Shown: piece by piece, positions 54,461 to 64,000 of the stretch
How the letters are laid out: every line of letters starts with the position of its first letter
Numbering within the stretch: position 1 is the stretch's first letter
Translations under genes and position numbers: made by a program
The notes under the pieces: generated by a model
The model's database searches: none
Told to the model about the DNA's origin: nothing
What the model saw: the letters and a program-made list of their open reading frames with translations, nothing else
Assembly (NCBI GenBank): GCA_032158295.1
Contig: CM063250.1
Span: 4,141,001 to 4,205,000 of the forward strand
Source: Pycnopodia helianthoides
Taxonomy: Eukaryota > Echinodermata > Asteroidea > Forcipulatida > Asteriidae
Reading direction: 5' to 3'
DNA length: 64,000 nucleotides

Positions 54461-54963
54461 GCTTTTAGATTGCGTCATAATCGACATGCCCGCCGATGAG
54501 ACCACCCTGTGGCACGGGAAGAAGTTCCACGAGTCCCAGATCCGTCAAGCCATCCGAACGATCGTCGACAGCCGAAGGAGCTCGTCCACAGACCGGGACG
54601 ACGACATCTCCCACGACGGAAGCCAATACGATCCGGACCTAAGGTATGGCGGCGATAACCAATCCCTCTTCGAGGAGATTGTCCTCTCCAATGACAAAGT
54701 CCAGACTTTCATGGGGAGCAGCGGCAACAACACCCCCTCCAGCCGGGGTCAGACGACCTGACGGCCAAGGGGGAGTCCCCCATGGGGTCGGGTCACAAGG
54801 TCAAGAGAGATCTAACCGAATTTGAGTCTCAGTTTAAATCCCACAGTGCGTTAGCACAGCATAAAGTACACGGCAAATTTCACTCGGGTACCGGCAATGG
54901 GTCGGGTACCGAGCACCCATCGAGCGAGGATGATGATAATGATGCCGATGACCCTATATTGAG
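54461..54963 (+). CDS. ARHGAP35: p190 RhoGAP, end of pG1 and following linker (3' end uncertain)
   Basis: Acceptor TTCATTATCCAG ends at 54460. The G completes a Met codon, then LLDCVIIDMPADETTLWHGK, KFHESQIRQAIRTIVDSRRS, matching the end of pG1 (C.F.D.P......F.E.QI.QAL..(L/I).(D/E)S). After that comes a Ser/Asp/Gly-rich linker. Two exon ends are possible. AAG|GTATGG at 54643/54644 falls just after DPDLR, the place where vertebrate p190 has (V)DLR. GAG|GTATTC at 54963/54964 would add a 107-codon GC-rich linker, but this needs one extra base near 54746-54749 (in a run of four G), because the frame otherwise stops at TGA 54759. The RhoGAP catalytic domain is not in the window. Confidence 0.85.
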
Positions 54964-56160
54964 GTATTCTTCTACCCTCCCTCCCCCTACCCCAAACCTA
55001 AGTTTCCTTCTGATCGCTAATATCAATCATGGTGTACTCAAGACAAAGAAAACGAGGAGCATTTTCTCACAAGTTTGAGGTTTCCCAAGAAATTAAAAGT
55101 CAAAACCGGAAAGGGTATCAAAGGGCTAGATGAACAGTGGAATTTAGACAGACGGGGTCTGGGTACTAGACTTCGGGCAGAAACATACATGTTCATGCTC
55201 GGTACATGTTCGTGTTACATGATCAATAAATTAAAGAGGGGCTCCAAGGTCAAATTCAGGTTTGTGATGCACTCATTTTCCAATAGATACAGTGTTCAGG
55301 AAGGTAGGGAAAAAATATTAATCTCACGTTAAATTGGTACTAAAAAAAATCATTTTGTTTGAAACATGACGCCTTTGGACAGCAAAAATAAATGGGTCTT
55401 TACCTCCAAAGAGGAATTTCTGTGTCAGTTATAAACTCAAATTCAATGCCATTTTGATTGAGTATCATCAGAATTCCGGAATGAACAGACCATCTAATTG
55501 AAATGTGACATCAAACGTTTTAATTACACAGTGATTTTTTACACCACTTTAATTTGAGGTTAGAGACTCGGAATTTTTTCTCCATTTTCATGAAGACTCT
55601 ATCTTTTGGAAAATGTATGGATCGCAAAACTGAATTCGACCGTGAAGCCCCTCTTTAAGTTTAATTTTCATGGGAGCAGGTTGTGACCTCTTTTGGGTTT
55701 TACTTGAGGGAAACCAAACGAGCGAGAAAATGTCTCTGACAACTGACATTGGTGAAGGTTAACTAACTAATTAATCAATTTCTGGTCTACGTTATCATGC
55801 TTATTAAAATATTACAATCAGTTGTGTCTAAATAATCCCTGTTGTTACCAGTTGACTCCTGGTAGTGCTCCCAGTGCTTCAAGCTGCTTGAAGGTTATAG
55901 CCATTAGGTACAAGCTGCTTTCAGCAATTTGTTGTTAATTATTTAATCTTTTAATATTTTTGATTGATTTAATTTAAATTAAATTCTGCTCTTGTTTTAA
56001 TATACGTAGAAAGTGGCAGATGCATTTGATAATCTCATTCACCTCCTTTTAGACAAGATGGTTTAATTAATGATTTTATGCAATTTTTTTTTATCAAACA
56101 GCGCTGTTTCCTATGGATATTGTTTATTTTCACTGATTCATACTGAGAGAGATATAGACC
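54964..56160. other. Probable p190 intron, nothing recognised
   Basis: AT-rich sequence. Open frames at 54964-55332 show no firm p190 resemblance; a short segment near 55030 read in another frame (IMVYSRQRKRGAFS) is faintly like the start of pG2 but too weak to call. Confidence 0.35.
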
Positions 56161-56520
56161 AACTTTAAAAAAGGCGAATAAATCATGATCTCTCGGAAGA
56201 GGTGTCGTGACCCGAATTCAATTCCATTAAATTGAAATTATTATAGACTAAAAAGAAAAACTGGGTCAGAGTTGAACCGAAGAAGGGTATGTCGGTAATT
56301 TTCACTGATGCATGCTTTGAATTTGTACGCCAACAGAAGGTTGTGAAAACTACAGCATTTTTTTCATTCAAACTTTTTTTAAAAGGCTGATAAACCACGA
56401 TCTCTCGGAAGAGGTGTCGTGACCCGAATTCAATTCAATTCAATTAAACATTTTGACTAAAAAGAACAACTGGGTCAGAGTTGAACCGAAGAAGGGTCTC
56501 TGGGGGTACATGCCAATTTG
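56161..56520. repeat. Tandem duplication, about 210-bp unit
   Basis: GATCTCTCGGAAGAGGTGTC, GTGACCCGAATTCAATTC, then GACTAAAAAGAA(A)AACTGGG and TCAGAGTTGAACCGAAGAAG occur at about 56188-56288 and again at 56400-56500. The second copy runs into the GGGTC-rich repeat that follows. Confidence 0.85.
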
Positions 56521-56690
56521 GGGCCAGCATGACCTTTTTTTCTTCTCGTGTCAGTATGCGCTGGGTCAAAACACATTAAATTCCTGGTCAGTGTGTGGTG
56601 CGAGAAAACCGGTCAGGCTGAAGAGGGTCTGACCCTCTGTGGTCCGTTCTTGGTCAATTCTGACCCGCAGGACTTCTTATGGTGAAAGAT
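56520..56690. repeat. GACCC/GGGTCA-rich dispersed repeat, copy 3
   Basis: GGGCCAGCATGACC, GGTCAGGCTGAAGAGGGTCT and GGTCAATTCTGACCCGCAGG; same style as 20690 and 41330. Confidence 0.55.
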
Positions 56691-56984
56691 GCTAAATCCC
56701 GATATGCGAGACAATCTTGTTGTTATTTAAAACCTTGCAGTAATGCACCCAACCACAGTGCATTGGCACATATCAAGAAAAACATAACCATTTCAAAATG
56801 GTAGATCCCAACCCCGTGATACTCCTTGATATTCTGCAGTGTACCAATACACACGTTTTAGGAGTGGTGTCAATCAACAGGGGTCGTCAATTTGGTAAGG
56901 AGGGGTGGTGGAAAAAATTTCCCCATAGCTCATGCACAAACTCCCATCTCTGCGGCACGTGCGCCACAGATCACTACCACAGCT

Positions 56985-57060
56985 TAGTGGTAAGGCATGT
57001 TGCGTCTGACCGCTCTAGGTTCAATGGCCTTTTGTGAATGAAGGTCTTGTGATCTTGTGC
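56985..57060 (+). mobile_element. tRNA-like SINE head
   Basis: A-box-like TTAGTGGTAAGGCATG and, about 40 bp later, a B-box-like TAGGTTCAATGGC. Distances fit a tRNA-derived promoter, but there is no full cloverleaf; likely a SINE remnant. Confidence 0.4.
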
Positions 57061-57239
57061 CGACAGCAGACTGGTTTAGCAGACATAAATCATTGAGATA
57101 AGGCAGAACAGACCCTCTTAACCTATCAAATGGGCCTGCCACACCTCTCTGGCAGGATGACGTAATACCGTTTTGACAAAACAGGTGCATCGTTGCAGGG
57201 TTAAATAGTTATTTATGCAAAATGTAAGTGAGGGTGTGG

Positions 57240-57530
57240 GTAGATGTGCACTCTAAAACCTCCCCGGTCAGAATTAACCTTGACTCCGGTTCCCATGTAG
57301 CCGACCTACTTCCGTATCAGGCTGATCCGGAAAGTGTTGACAAATTTAATATTTTAGCTCAATTCTGTGTCAGTTTGACCCATTTCTGGGTCATTTTTAG
57401 ACACAGATTCCGGGTCATAATGACCCAGAAATAGGTCAGGACACAAAGGAACCCCCAGCCTCGCTACCATGGGCAGCGCGCCGTATCGACCCCTGCTGGG
57501 GACGAGGTTAAAAGGACCCGGATCCGGTTC
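57240..57530. repeat. GACCC/GGGTCA-rich dispersed repeat, copy 4 (interrupted by 212-bp element)
   Basis: Phrases GGTCAGAATTAACC, GTCAGTTTGACCCATTTCTG, CAGATTCCGGGTCATAATGA and CAGAAATAGGTCAGGACAC. The 212-bp element is inserted at 57540, and ATTCTGACCTGG resumes at 57753. Confidence 0.6.
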
Positions 57531-57539
57531 AATTCTGAC

Positions 57540-57751
57540 TTCGCTCGGCCCCAGCGGCCTATCCAGGACCGCTGGGATGGGCTAATCAGCTTGCACAGAT
57601 TCTTGTTCAGGAAGTACGTCATGCGTGCAGTGCTTGCAGTGTGAGTGTGATGCATGATGGGACTGAGCATGGGACTGAGCATTAACGTTAACGATACGTT
57701 TGCTCATCCCAGCGCCTTTGGTTTTAAGGCAAGGCGCTGGGGACGAGCGAA
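57540..57751 (-). mobile_element. 212-bp hairpin-ended element, copy 3 (inverted)
   Basis: Reverse-complement orientation, again exactly 212 bp. Reverse complement starts TTCGCTCGTCCCCAGCG and ends CGCTGGGGCCGAGCGAA. Flanked by AATTCTGAC (57531-57539) and CATTCTGAC (57752-57760), a 9-bp duplication with one substitution at its outer base. About two differences from the copy at 41485. Like that copy, it sits inside a GACCC-rich repeat. Confidence 0.95.
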
Positions 57752-57859
57752 CATTCTGACCTGGAAGTGTTTGGGGTTTGTGACGGGACGGGGGGACGAG
57801 GACGGGGTCATGGTTTACTTCGCATGATGGCTTTGGGTTTTAAAAAGCCTTAATGGTAA

Positions 57860-60800
57860 TGTTCAACCACGGCTTCGACTTTGGCTTCGGCTTGCTGTCA
57901 GTAATGTTCAAAACGCACACTTTCGATAAGCCGTAGTCGTAGCCTTTGCCAGGGATAACTGGAAAAAAGCAACGCGAAAGTTTTGTGCGCTGCTCAGAAT
58001 GCTATTTTTATTTGTTGGTGTAAAGCGTCTCTCCGCTTACAAGTATTTTAAATATGTCACAGATCATAAACTGCCACCTAAAAATACAAATTTAAAAAAA
58101 ACGACACAAGACTTCAATTTGCTTCACTACCTGTAAATATATGTATTTTACAATCGAAAAGGGCATTATTGTGATTAATCGATAAACTTGAACCATAATG
58201 GCTCACATAAGAAAGGGAATTCAATTACGGAGGACTTTGATATTGCCTTATGCATGATTAACGCGCCAACGGGGACCCATTATGGTATCCCCGTGTGTAC
58301 AGTTTGTATTCCTCAATGCTGTATGGTACTCGCGTAATGGCAACAGTGGCAGCCGAGGAGACCTTCGTGTGTGTGTTGCAACAAGACAAAGGCGTGGAAG
58401 TCAACCAGTCATCCATAATAAATTCGGTATACAAAAGGAACCCCTGGATGCAAATTGCCTCATTACTGAAATAGATCAAACCAAATTTAAAAAAAAACAC
58501 ATGCCGAATTCACAGTCTGATTGGTTAATTGCTCAGACTAGCGCGATCATGACAATCACAATGTTGCTCGCTTTTGCGTCTGTTTATAGAAAGTACACCG
58601 ACAAGAATGGTCGTGATAAACAAAGACGGAAGTAGGGCTTAAAAAAGGACAAGATAGAAGTAATTTCTTTCTCGTATTAGGTCCCGTATCTTTTAATATC
58701 ATGATATGAAAGTAACGACGCTTTGCCAGATGAATAGGTGAAAAAAATATGAATGTTTAATAACAATAATAAAAATCCCCATTATTTTCTGAGAGGCAAT
58801 CGTCGCCTACAGGTGTTCAGTAGATCGAAACAAATTGTTTCATTGTGCTAACAAATGAACTTCCTCCACCAGCGTGTGAAAGTACACGTATAGCTCTGCA
58901 GAGAGTATCATTTTTTTCAAAAAAAAACAACAACAAAAAACCCGATAATCATGTTTGGTATTATACTATGCAATTTTATACCAAAAGTGGATTTAAAACA
59001 ATGTGTTTATGGGTCAAATCATGAGTGCACCTTGAGTTGCTTTACTAAACAGACGAACTTTCATCATGGGCAGAATACTGGTGTACAAGTCTAGTGAATG
59101 GAGCTTTATTCACAGTTAAATCACAGATGATTGTAAGGAGAAAGTCATACAATGAAATGAATTTACCAATTATGTACCAGCAAAGACTTCGTTTTCCAAG
59201 TTTAAACCCAACTGAGCATTTAAAAAAATATATATACACATGAGAAAATGTCTTTATCTATCATCGATGAACAACATAATGCTTTGTCTCGGAGGAAAAA
59301 TGTATGTGTGTAGGTTTCGAAAGAGATTACACAACGTGCCAACCACAGCGTCGTTTCGATATCCAAAATAATTTTCACCACCGACACGAACACTTGCCAG
59401 GCTCCAGATTAAGCCAGCATCTAATGAGTACATCCCCAAGGCGACTAGATAGCAGGGGGTCGAGCGAATAAGACGGTCAAGTGAGATCAACGCGATATGG
59501 AGCCAGGCCACGTGACGGGGACGTGAAAGATCAGCGCCTTGGAACCAAAATGTCTGTGCTGTTGATTAAAAAGTGCGGGCTTTGATGATTGTTTACAACC
59601 GGTTCAAAATCGAGCGAGCTTAAGATTTCATATCTAGGTCATTTTTTTTTTTACATGACATCTTTCTAGATTTGAGGAGTATTAAAATATAGATCAACGA
59701 AAAAGTTAAAAAGTAAAAACTATAATAAAAATAATGCTTAGGCCTACCCCTGCTTCAAGGGAAGAATATGATTTTTTTGTTTTGAAAAGAGCGCTGTTTA
59801 TTCCATCATCAAACAATTTATTAAAAAGTTGAAAAAGTTAGCCACAATAGGAGCTGACTTTTTAAAAGAAATATTTTTGGTATCGGTTACACGCAAGCTG
59901 AATTGTAACCCCCCCCCCAAAAAAAAAGAATAAAATAAAATAAATAAATGTCAATTGTTTTTAAAAAGCCCAATGAGAACTTGTAAAGGGTTGTTCAAGT
60001 ATTTGAAGTTTTCTGTAAAGGCATCTCAATCTGACTTGTTTTCCGTTTGATTGGTTCAAATTGATTAGTCAAATGGTTTTCGAACAATATCTTCACATTA
60101 TAATCCAGCTTGTTGTCGAGTATTGGCATTCTCCCTTGAGGAGTGCGTGTCATTTTGGGGGAAGTCTTTACTTTTATTTTAAGCAACCAACTGGCAAAGC
60201 CCCTTGTCAAATTACTAATTTAATCCTCCTTTATATTCACGGTACATTTTACTCTCTGTCACAACTCCTGCTTTTCTCAAAGCACGGTGCATTACGGAAG
60301 ATCGTGACAGACGTTCATCGTGACGTCGTTGGAGCCATTTCCTTCCGTTTAATCTGAAACACGCATGAGTGAGTGACGCCAAAACTTGCATGTTGTAGCG
60401 ACGAGTTTCAGGTGTAACGTACTCTCCAATGCAAGTGCACATGAGTGTGCCTGATTTACATGCGGTATGTTGCATTCCCGCAACCTCTTTGCCTTTTTCA
60501 AAATAATGTGCCTCAAGATGGCTTCAACGAGAACTTGATAGTGCGAGAAGTCCAGTCCCGTATAACGAAACAGTAATGCATACTCTTAGTGTGTCCGCTT
60601 TGTCGCTGTTCCTTTACACATACATTTTAATAGAACATAAACAAAAATGTTGAACAATGACGCATGTCTGAATGGTACAGGGGGATGCCGTAATTCAACA
60701 CGGCAGTTACTTCATCATCAGGCTAGTTTACATCAGCGGCAACTAGCATAATGGTGGGTTGGGTTCTATACCCATAGAGCTGTGGCTGTACGAGGTTATC

Positions 60801-61480
60801 TTATCCCCCAACCCCTTGCCGGACATGACCGATATCACCACGTCGTCACGTCTTGAATTACCCATCAAGGGCCGCTTATTTGTCTAGATGTTGTTTTAAA
60901 GGTGCGTGCTTTTTTTACAATTTCACGCTTGCCAAGAAAATGGGCAAACATCTGAGTGATCGCTTGATTTCATTCAAAGTTCAACCACTTGTTTTTGTCC
61001 TCTGCTTCGACCCCTCCCCAAATGAAAATGCCTAGTTTCTAGTGACTATTAGCTCAAATGAGGGTCCAAACTGCCACAAATAAAACCTTTATAACACACC
61101 CTCCCCTACAAACAGCAGATCCGACATATACGTTACCAATTATAAGCAAGCCCAATTCTAAGGGCGGGTAAACCAGTTGTTTGTCAGTGTCCTTCCTCCA
61201 GTTTTTGAAATAAACAAATGTAATCCACATACTGTTGAAAAGATGTAAATGTTGTTTCAAAAGATGTATGATTGTACTAGTATACTATACTTCGAGCTCG
61301 GCCTGTACGAATGCAGAACGAAAAGTTAATAGAATCAAAATATTCGCGTTTAAAGGGTTGAAGTGCCCCCAATCAACCTTGAGTCATAACTTTTACATGA
61401 GAATCAATCTTTGATACACATGTTGTTTACGAACAGGCCTCAACACCTGTTGATTACTGAGCATGCATTCAAAAGACGCG
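57860..61480. other. Non-coding stretch
   Basis: No exon recognised; a short GGCTTCG-rich piece near 57860-57900 relates to 20207. It contains A-rich and C/A-rich low-complexity (59910-59945). A weak tRNA-like string near 60735-60790 was not accepted. Confidence 0.35.
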
Positions 61481-61487
61481 GCCCAAC

Positions 61488-61642
61488 GGTATAGACCGTG
61501 TGCGGGTCCCTCGCGCGTATTCAAACATGTCTTGGGACCACTTTGAACCCACGCACATCGCCCAAAACGCAAACTCGAGCACTTTTTTAAGGCCTTAACG
61601 GGTGCCGATGTTCGAATACGAGCGAGACTCGCACAGTCTATT
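61488..61642. mobile_element. Short inverted-repeat element (TAGACCGTGTGCGGGTCCC)
   Basis: Left arm 61491-61529 (TAGACCGTGTGCGGGTCCCT, CGCGCGTATTCAAACATG) pairs with the right arm 61607-61642 (GATGTTCGAATACGAGCGAG, ACTCGCACAGTCTA). About 80% over 36 bp. No coding capacity. Confidence 0.65.
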
Positions 61643-62299
61643 AGATACCATGTTAACTCCTATGAGGAGCAGAATCTGGCAACATTCTTGAACATCAACG
61701 CAATAAAGTATCCCTGGAGGTTTTTTTAAAATACTTTTACAAACTCACGTGTGGAGTGACAATACTTACGTAGATTGATAAACCTGTGATGGGTTGGAAA
61801 TCTCGCAGCAGACAAAAGGGCAGACAAAAGGTATATGCAATAGAAGCCGTTTGGACAGAAAAAAAGATACTTAATACTAATTCCTTTGCCCCGGGAGGAT
61901 TTCAGGCAGTTCTCAGGGAAAAAAACGTACTTTTTGAAAATCTTTTTAAGAGCTGCAGCAAAATATTGATTTGCCTTTTGAATCGAGCAGCTTAATTGCT
62001 CCTCACAGAACAGAGTGTTATTATAACCGCCTTCAAAAGTGTTCGAGGAACGCCCCCCCCCCATCAATCTCATCAACATGTTTTACAAAAAGTGGCGTGA
62101 ACCTAACGCGAGTCCCTGGAGTGACATGCAGTCTTGCCCCCAGTGGTAAAACAAAAAGACAGGAATAAAAAAGAAAGAAAGAAAATTATTATATCCTTTT
62201 TTCACTTCTCGGGTATGCACTCTCCACACAGCAAAAGCAAAAATTATGTCCCAAGCCAATTTTGGCTCATCAGGCCGGTGTCTGTATCCGGTCTTACTG

Positions 62300-62525
62300 G
62301 CATTTAAATGACTGAGAATATTATTTCTATTCCTCCCGGACGGGTTGCCAATCCGTCGCAGAATGCTCCCCCAGCTCTCGATGGTATACCCGTTTGTACT
62401 CCCGGGTGAAGAGAAGCAATTATGAGAAAGTGCCTTGCTCTGGGGAAAACAACTGTGATCGCATCTGACCACAGGTCAGGATTCGAACCCGTATTCTGTA
62501 AACTATAGAACATGGTCCTCACACC
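62300..62525 (-). mobile_element. tRNA-derived SINE, minus strand
   Basis: The + strand phrases GACGGGTTGCCAATCCGTCG, CAGAATGCTCCCCCAGCTC, TGTACTCCCGGGTGAAGAGA, AGCAATTATGAGAAAGTGCC and CAGGTCAGGATTCGAACCCG are typical of a widespread deuterostome SINE body followed by a minus-strand tRNA head (B-box GGGTTCGAATCC, then ACTATAGAACATGGTCCT). A different subfamily from that at 13600. Confidence 0.6.
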
Positions 62526-62529
62526 AAGA

Positions 62530-63630
62530 GATTCAACGTAGGATATGTATCATTAATTTGTCCTTCGCGGTTTGTTTTACGGCTGATACTACAAGCCATG
62601 TACTTCATGCATGACGTAAGACTAGCTAATGATTGCCGTTGACAATCCGTCCATGAAAATCACTTGAATTGAAAGATGTGGTAACATTGCTGTTGTGCAC
62701 GTGGCAAACATACCGTACAATGTCCCAAAGTTCACGCCTTGGGACTAGTAAAAGTGGGACGGCTGAGACACAATTCATTAGTACCGATTCCATTAACCCC
62801 AAAAGGAACCAGACTATACCCTTCTAGCCTCGATTCAAAATGATTGAATATTGACTGGAGGGGAAAATAATACAAATATAACCAAGGTCGGTGTACCATG
62901 TTAAAAAGGTCTTCAACCCCGCTCTGTGCTGTTCTAACCTCAGGATGAGTTCGATGTGCACAGTGTGCAGAGTGCCAAAGCCTACACACGGCAGCAGCAG
63001 AGAGGGTGAAACAGAACTACAGCACGGCCTACTTCGCGAGTTGTTCTGGCCGCAAAACAATAATTTGGAGTGATTTTTTAGCCGTGGACAACAGCCTCAA
63101 GATGACGAACGGATTGCCCCGTCAAGTGAGCCTCAATCTGAAGTACTATTTACGGTACAGGGTGAAGAGCTTCGTGACCATACTTTCAATTTCAAGAAAC
63201 GATTGAAGATAAGGCACGCCGTTTGGCCGTTTTAAATATTGTTTTCCTGCAGGTTCTAAAGCAAACACTGCAAGGAATGATGTATCTACAAAAATGCATT
63301 TGTCAGAAGAATTGTCATTTTTGGGGAAAATTAGGAAGAGGAAAATATCCAATCTAAACATGATGACAAGTTGTTCCCTTTCTGATATTATTTGAAATCA
63401 GATGGGGAACTGTTCTCATAACAAAATGCATATTTTTTATTCGTATATTAGTACAGACGTATTTACAGAAAATTGGTTCCCTTGGAAAGAGTTGGTTTGC
63501 AATAATAATCGACGTTTCGATAGTGTGTTTTGCAGTCTTCGGGGAAACAATGCCTTAACGATTTTGGAATCCGTTCCGAAATTAATGTGGAAATTACAAA
63601 TGGAAACAAATAATGTGAATTATTTGGTGT
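62530..63630. other. Non-coding stretch, nothing recognised
   Basis: Open frames of 60-110 codons without domain resemblance. Confidence 0.35.
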
Positions 63631-63639
63631 TCTCAAATA

Positions 63640-63827
63640 TTAATGTTTCACATAAAGTAGCTAAGCACAATAGAACTATGTTTACCAGAATAAGGTTACC
63701 AGCCAAACTACCAAGTCCCATGTACACTTTGTGAATGGTATCCTGCCTATTTCTGCTTCGCAGAAAGAAAAAAAATGGTTAAGCAACATTTTCTGCTAAT
63801 ACATCTCAAATTGAAATTGGGCCCTGG
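63640..63827. mobile_element. MITE, family G, degraded copy
   Basis: The right end AAATTGAAATTGGGCCCTGG and interior GTAGCTAAGCACAATAG, TTTTCTGCTAATA follow the family G pattern of 52166; the left end TTTCACATAAAGTAGCTAAG is decayed and lacks GGGCCC. Confidence 0.6.
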
Positions 63828-64000
63828 TTTGCTATTAGGCCAGTGTTACACCACAGCCCCATTTCGTCTCAATTTCGAGCCCAACAATTACGGTTCATAA
63901 GCAGTTCAGGGGAGATAGTTCAATTAAGCAATCGTATTACCCCCCGAATTCTAAACACCACCCGCTGACTGGAAGTTAAGAATTTATGTTTCTCGTACAG

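Noticed and set aside
54461..54760. p190 as a pseudogene
   Set aside because: Five exons join in exact phase with good splice sites and conserved residues; a single ambiguous base in a linker that may not even be exonic is not enough.
54964..55332. Further p190 exon or pG2 domain
   Set aside because: Short similarity near 55030 (IMVYSRQRKRG) is in a different frame, lacks a good acceptor, and does not continue into the pG2 pattern.
60735..60790. tRNA-like sequence
   Set aside because: Only a vague A-box-like and B-box-like pair; spacing and stems do not fit.

Overview
This is an AT-rich animal nuclear window in which small, intron-interrupted coding exons sit in a large amount of repeat-derived DNA. 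Three recognisable genes, all cut by the window or with missing ends, were assembled from splice phase and protein similarity. (1) A transglutaminase on the + strand at the left edge: its last three exons (521-2727) encode the two C-terminal beta-barrels. (2) A synaptotagmin on the - strand (26602 down to 12635): four exons covering the transmembrane segment, linker, C2A, C2B and stop. It is closest to the Syt3/5/6/9/10 type. (3) A p190 RhoGAP (ARHGAP5/ARHGAP35-like) gene on the + strand: five exons (50502 to about 54643 or 54963) encoding the end of the FF/linker region and the first pseudo-GTPase (pG1) domain. The FF/GTPase exons upstream and the RhoGAP exons downstream were not found.

All three families are metazoan. 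The intron-rich structure, the single p190-type gene, and the many short 'TTAAAGG...CCTTTAA' elements and tRNA-derived SINEs suggest a marine deuterostome invertebrate, most likely an echinoderm (perhaps a sea star). That assignment is inference from memory of such genomes, not something the sequence proves.

Layout: 0.5-2.7 kb transglutaminase 3' exons, with an inverted-repeat tRNA-like element in one intron and a terminal-inverted-repeat (TIR) element plus a truncated SINE in the next. 2.7-12.6 kb is a convergent intergenic region with minisatellites, a degraded tandem duplication and transposon remnants. 12.6-26.6 kb is synaptotagmin, with three introns full of MITEs, a SINE and minisatellites. 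26.6-50.5 kb is the divergent region between synaptotagmin and p190; no exon could be recognised, but it contains the densest MITE cluster and a palindromic element with 44-bp perfect TIRs. 50.5-55 kb holds the p190 pG1 exons, with repeats right against splice donors. 55-64 kb is intron or intergenic sequence with more repeats.

The most distinctive find is a 212-bp element present three times (21615, 41485, 57540). The copies are about 98-99% identical, all have exactly the same length, and each is flanked by a 9-bp target-site duplication. Each end carries a 17-bp TIR that runs into its own hairpin. It looks recently active and non-autonomous. No virus, toxin gene, CRISPR array or bacterial operon structure was seen.
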